Assembly (NCBI RefSeq): GCF_964204645.1
Contig: NC_134028.1
Coordinates: forward strand, 7,977,001 to 8,041,000
DNA: 64,000 nucleotides
Direction: 5' to 3'
Source of the DNA: Tubulanus polymorphus
Taxonomy: Eukaryota; Nemertea; Palaeonemertea; Tubulaniformes; Tubulanidae
Position 1 is the stretch's first letter; each line of letters opens with the position of its first letter. The translations under genes were made by a program, and so were the position numbers. The notes under the pieces were generated by a model. It searched no databases and was not told the DNA's origin. It saw only the letters and a list, made by a program, of their open reading frames with translations. This document shows, one piece after another, positions 59,950 to 64,000 of the stretch.

Positions 59950-62634
59950 TCATTCGACTGGTGGTGGTTGTGGTGGTTGTGTTAAGGATGGCGGTTCTCT
60001 ATTCGGGTCCTGGTTTCTATCCATGGTTAGATATACAGCAGAAGGAGCTCGAGCTGACACACACGTGCTGTATGGATTACCCGACGACGTTTTTGTTGGT
60101 ATTTCCACTTTAGTATATCCGCTACATTCCTCGCCATCATCTAACGATTCGTAGAGCCCCTCTTCGGTTTCCTCACCGGGCGGAAACCACGGTTCGTCGT
60201 AAACGTTCTTTATATCCCCGTTATACGAGGGATTAGCGATCCCGGTGTCCGGCTCGAAGCCGGTCATTTCTGTCGGGACTCTCTTTCGAAGTCGGCACAA
60301 CAACACGCCTCCGACGATGATAAGAATCAGGCCTATTATAACGACGACCGACGAAACTGCACCTATCAGAGCTGCTGTCGTTGACTCTCCAGTTGGATTA
60401 GTTATCTTAGTCGATATCTGTGTTATTGTGGTTGATCGTATTACCGATGGTTTAGGGGTCTGTCTAGTTTTTGCTGTGGTTGTCGGAATGGTTGTTGTCG
60501 TGGACGGTCTAGTTGTTGGTTTTGTGGTCGTAGTTGTAGTAGTTAGCTCTGTTGTCTCTGATGGTAAACAAGAACAACATTCTTTAAAGCCCGCCGCACA
60601 CGGCACCGAAAAAACGTTTTTTCCTCGTGAAAAAAACGTTTTCGATGTTTTTTGCTATGCCTTGTGCGGGGGAGGCAAAACACAAAACGCCGAACTGAAA
60701 AACGTTTTTCGCGAGCAAAAGCTACGTTTTGTGTAGTCGAAAACGTTTTTCGTCCCGTGTGCGTTGAACGTTTTATCGTTTGCGGGCAAAACGTTTTACG
60801 AAAAACGTTTTGTGAAAACGTGTTTTCTGTTTCGGCGAAACAAATGTTTTGCCGTGTGCGTTGGGCTTAAAGATCTTACGATATCTAAATTGTTATTGTA
60901 AGCAAGTAAAAATGAAACGACAAGCTCTTTTGCATTTCAAAAACTTCGGAAAATTGTGTAAACATGGTTACGTAATGTTTGGGTGACTCGAGAGTTTTTT
61001 CAAGACTGATTAATTACGAGTTATTCATTTCTAAATTCAAAACATAAAAAGATTTAACGTATATTTACTTACTGTATTTGGTACATTGAACGTAGGCGGC
61101 GGTACTAGATCCAGACCCTTCACCCGAACAAAAGTCATTATAACTGAAGAACGGTTGACGACCGCAGTTCACGACGGTTTTTTCGGTACCGTCGCAAACT
61201 ACACCAGATATCAGATAATCAGACGTAAAGCCGCCGATGGAATTGGGAGTCTTCGTGCGACCAACTCCGCTTTTGTAACCCAAACTACGACAGAAGACGT
61301 TCGCCTCGTTCGTCGACCAAGCCGATGTAGCGCATATGTATTTGTCGACGGCGGTGAAGTTACTAGCGCGAAACGACACTCTAGGGTATCCCGATACGTC
61401 AGAATCAGTGTGGACAGCACTACCTATATCGAATGTCACTAGAAAGAAAGTAAAGATACTTTTTATGTTATATTGATATACACTTCGCAGACAGTTTGCT
61501 CCAAAATTCAATCATGTTATTTGTCCTTCATCCTGCCATTTCATTTTTCAATTTTCTTATCATCAAAATTCATTTCTCGGGGCCGTCGGAACAGGGGCGG
61601 CCAAAGCCGCCCCACTTTTTTACAAGAAATTTTTCAAAAGCACGCTGTATCGCGTAGCAGCTCGTCGTTCTCTGTATTACGTGCTCACGACTTCTCATGC
61701 TTCTGTGAATGAGACCGTGAAATGGCCCCAAAACGTATCCCCGGCGATTGAATTTCAAAAAATTTTTCTAGGGGGCCCCCAGACCCCCCTTCAGAAATAA
61801 GCTTCGCCACTGAAAAATTCCTTCCGACGGCTCTGTTTCTTTGTTTGTTCTACTTCGGGGTGTGTGGTTCCCCCATTGGGTCCACAGCCGATAATGGCTT
61901 TCCGTACATCCGTGTCATGTGTAATAAATATAAAGTATGTGTGTATGAAAAAAAAATTATACAATGGCCATATACGACAAATCAAAATTATTATTATCAT
62001 CATTATTATTATTATTATTATTATTATCATAACAAAAACTTCATGCTTTCACTTTATTCATACACATCGAAATATATACATAAAATAAACTTGCAAGTGA
62101 CTCGATTTGGTCTGACGGACTCCGAGATCCGACACTTGACGATGGTGTGGAGACGTCATGCTCCTTTTACAACAAAACTAAAACCTTGTGATTTCCATGT
62201 TCATTCTTGAATTCGCACATGGACGATGACAATTCCAAAAATCCCACGAATGCAATATTGTCTACTATAATTACCTGACGGTTTGGTTTTATCGGCTGGT
62301 CTGTAGCAGAAAGCAGCGGCGGCGTATTTACTAGCAGTGCAATACATCACGTATTGGTCATTATCCCGAATACCGGGACATTGCCTCAATTCGGTCTCCG
62401 AGCCGCTGCAATTCATCCGACCAAAAAACGCTCTCCATTTCGGATGACCTTGTATCGAGCGGCTATCTTTGTAGGCCGAACCGATTGAGTACGGATCCAG
62501 TTGCTTACACAGTACTGTCGCCTCGACGTCAGACCAATTCATATCAGGACATATAAGGCCGTTTGGCTTCAGTATGAAACTTCTAACTGGACCATCCATT
62601 CCGAAGCGACTGCTCGGTACTTCAAAGCGTATAA
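59950..62634 (-). CDS. Transmembrane scavenger receptor with two SRCR domains and tyrosine-rich tail (5' end missing)
   Basis: Probable cell-surface pattern-recognition or adhesion receptor. Exons 62275-62634 (SRCR 1), 61073-61438 (SRCR 2) and 59950-60557 join at phase 1 borders, the classic arrangement for shufflable SRCR modules. Each SRCR has six Cys. SRCR 1 has LICPDMNWSDVEATVLCKQL and MNCSGSETELRQC; SRCR 2 has WSTNEANVFCRSLGY and GVVCDGTEKTVVNC. Then comes a Thr-rich mucin-like stalk (about 60 residues), a TM helix (LIGAVSSVVVIIGLILIIVG) and a tail of about 110 residues. Tail motifs in order: NPSY, VYDEP, GLYESL, GYTKV, NPYS, VYLTM, and a Pro-rich end. YESL and YTKV are 8 residues apart, as in an ITAM. 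The signal peptide and any further SRCR exons were not found up to 64000. Confidence 0.88.
60588..60867. mobile_element. 280-bp MITE with TAA target duplication (PIF/Harbinger-like)
   Basis: Ends AGCCCGCCGCACACGGC and, inverted, GCCGTGTGCGTTGGGCT. It is flanked by TAA (60585-60587, 60868-60870). The interior contains about eight copies of ACGTTTT in both orientations (AAAACGTTTT palindromes) and no ORF. It lies in the SRCR intron, 27 bp upstream of the acceptor for the stalk/TM exon. Confidence 0.8.
61570..61825. repeat. Degenerate hAT-like MITE in SRCR intron
   Basis: Has aacaggggcggccaaagccg on the left, and ctagggggcccccagacccc and cttcgccactga on the right, echoing the CAGGGGCGG termini at 9707. 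Imperfect. Confidence 0.35.
61985..62032 (+). repeat. (ATT)n microsatellite
   Basis: About 14 units of TTA/ATT with two interruptions, in the intron between the two SRCR exons. Confidence 0.9.
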
Positions 62635-64000
62635 CTATAAGAAAAAAAAGAAGAGAAAGGTTTTAGAAATAAACAAGAGAAGTAACTTGAAATTTAATTG
62701 GCCTTTAAGAAAAAACAATACACACATTGTTTAATCTATCTACAATAAATAATGTGAGCAAGGATCAATAAAGTATTTTGGATTTGAATGTATCTACAAA
62801 TAAATTAAACGGCAGCCAGTCTAACCAGGCTACCTTGATATTGGTGACGTAGGGCTTATCCACTCAAAATTCATTATCAAAATACGTGAAATTCTATTTA
62901 ATAGAACACAAGTCATGAAATAAATCTCATACAGAATGATCTCAAAACTTGTGCTTGTTATTTTGAAACGCCAATATTGATGACGTTGTGCACATTACAC
63001 AGCACCCCTTAGACAACGCATAGTAGGTATCGATATAACATTATTGTGACGGTTCTTACATCAGAAATAAGACGACATTTCTCTCACAATGGTTTGTCGA
63101 TAAATTTTGTTGGTACATTATTGCAACATAACTACAGTTTCCCCAGTTCCCCAGTCTTGTATCTTATGATGCCTCATATTTATAAATCGCGAACCGACGC
63201 CAAAGATCTTCGCCTATTTTCTAAGAATTTGTAACTTGGTCGGAATGCCACTAAACTATTTTTGCCATTTCATAACCACGGATTAACGCTGAAATTTGTA
63301 GAACACATACAGGGTGTCTCAGAAAATGTGTAACCCAACTTTTAGGATCAATTATTCATTAACTATAATTGGAATAATTTTTTTGTGAGGTAAGGTTGGT
63401 TGGTAGACCTGGATATTTGCTCAAGGATGAAATGTTGAAATGCAATCATAGAAGTCATGCATGGCTGAGCACTAACGCCAAAATTACGGAATATTCCATT
63501 GCATATTTTTATCTTTAAATGATCAGCTACTAATTGAAAAATTGATTTAGAATCACCAAATTTCACCCCTTGTGATATTTTCCTGTGGGGAATTGTTAAG
63601 ACCAAGGTATTCAAATTGCAACCAGCATGAATCGAAGACTTACATGTTCGGGAAGTAACAGATTTTGAGAGATACTGAATCTGATGTGTCAAAATCCGAC
63701 GTCGATCTCAACTGTGTATTGGTTAAAATGGTTATGATATTGAATAAGTTGCTGACAAGCCTGATTTGTAAATCCGACCTAGGATTTTTATCAAGAGATA
63801 TATATCCGTCTCAGCTGATATAATTGACTTAAAATGTACGTTCTGGGTAGGTCCCGAGACTCCTTAGACGATTTCGCGCCTTCGTCGCTCAATCTTTACA
63901 CTTGACCAAAAATGGTTCCGGTATGAGATAAGGTCGTTCCAAACTGAACTCGCGTCCCCGTCGCCCTCGCAACAAATAATCAGATATTGAGGCTTCGTAT
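62635..64000. other. Right-hand end, no exon identified
   Basis: Should contain intron or upstream sequence of the SRCR gene. A LINE/SINE 3' tail (aaggatcaataaagtatttt) lies at 62758-62785. A minus-strand ORF at 63363-63692 (109 codons, containing KFGDSKSIFQLVADHLKIKI) sits next to acagggtgtctcag (63309-63322), which resembles a transposon terminus. I recognise no family. Confidence 0.4.

Overview
The window is nuclear DNA from an invertebrate animal. Every protein-coding gene except the retroelement ORFs is split by short GT-AG introns. The genes have unambiguous animal homologues, and intergenic and intronic DNA is AT-rich and crowded with SINE, LINE, LTR and MITE sequences. The lophotrochozoan/mollusc-like look of the actin and of the tRNA-headed SINEs suggests a marine invertebrate, but I cannot fix the phylum from sequence alone.

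Layout, left to right. (1) About 0.6-12.7 kb, minus strand: the 5' part of an ABCA1/2/4/7-type ABC transporter (5'UTR exon with TATA box, start exon, TM1 exon, and six exons of the first extracellular domain). The gene runs off the left edge. (2) 14.2-20.0 kb, plus strand: a complete annexin A7/A11-like gene with 14 coding exons and a long Gly/Tyr/Pro-rich N-terminus. (3) 21.7-28.1 kb, minus strand: a complete PPAN/Ssf1 (Peter Pan) Brix-domain ribosome-biogenesis gene in ten exons, converging tail-to-tail with the annexin. (4) 28.2-43 kb: a repeat-rich accessory island. It holds a broken rhodopsin-family GPCR, a tRNA-Cys-like gene, a partial duplicate of both, an isolated TATA/CCAAT/CRE promoter with no recognisable product, a nearly complete Ty1/copia retrotransposon inserted inside the GPCR, and a 5'-truncated CR1/L2-like LINE abutting the GPCR 5' end. 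(5) 44.4-49.8 kb, plus strand: a complete SDS22-like leucine-rich-repeat gene (15 exons). (6) 54.1-57.2 kb, plus strand: a complete actin gene with CArG box, TATA box, one intron and poly(A) signal. (7) 57.5-59.9 kb: LINE, MITE and tandem-repeat debris. (8) 59.95-62.6 kb, minus strand: the 3' part of a transmembrane scavenger-receptor (SRCR) gene with a Thr-rich stalk and a tyrosine-rich cytoplasmic tail. Its 5' end is not found in the window.

The genes do not form a pathway; they are ordinary housekeeping and receptor neighbours. The most noteworthy items are: the SRCR receptor's tail, which looks like an immune signalling tail (one ITAM-spaced tyrosine pair plus NPxY, YxxP and YxxM motifs); the copia insertion with exact target-site duplication in the middle of a GPCR reading frame; an orphan promoter at 32.8-33.0 kb; and several MITE families with clean termini. 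I saw no CRISPR, operon or prokaryotic-type system.
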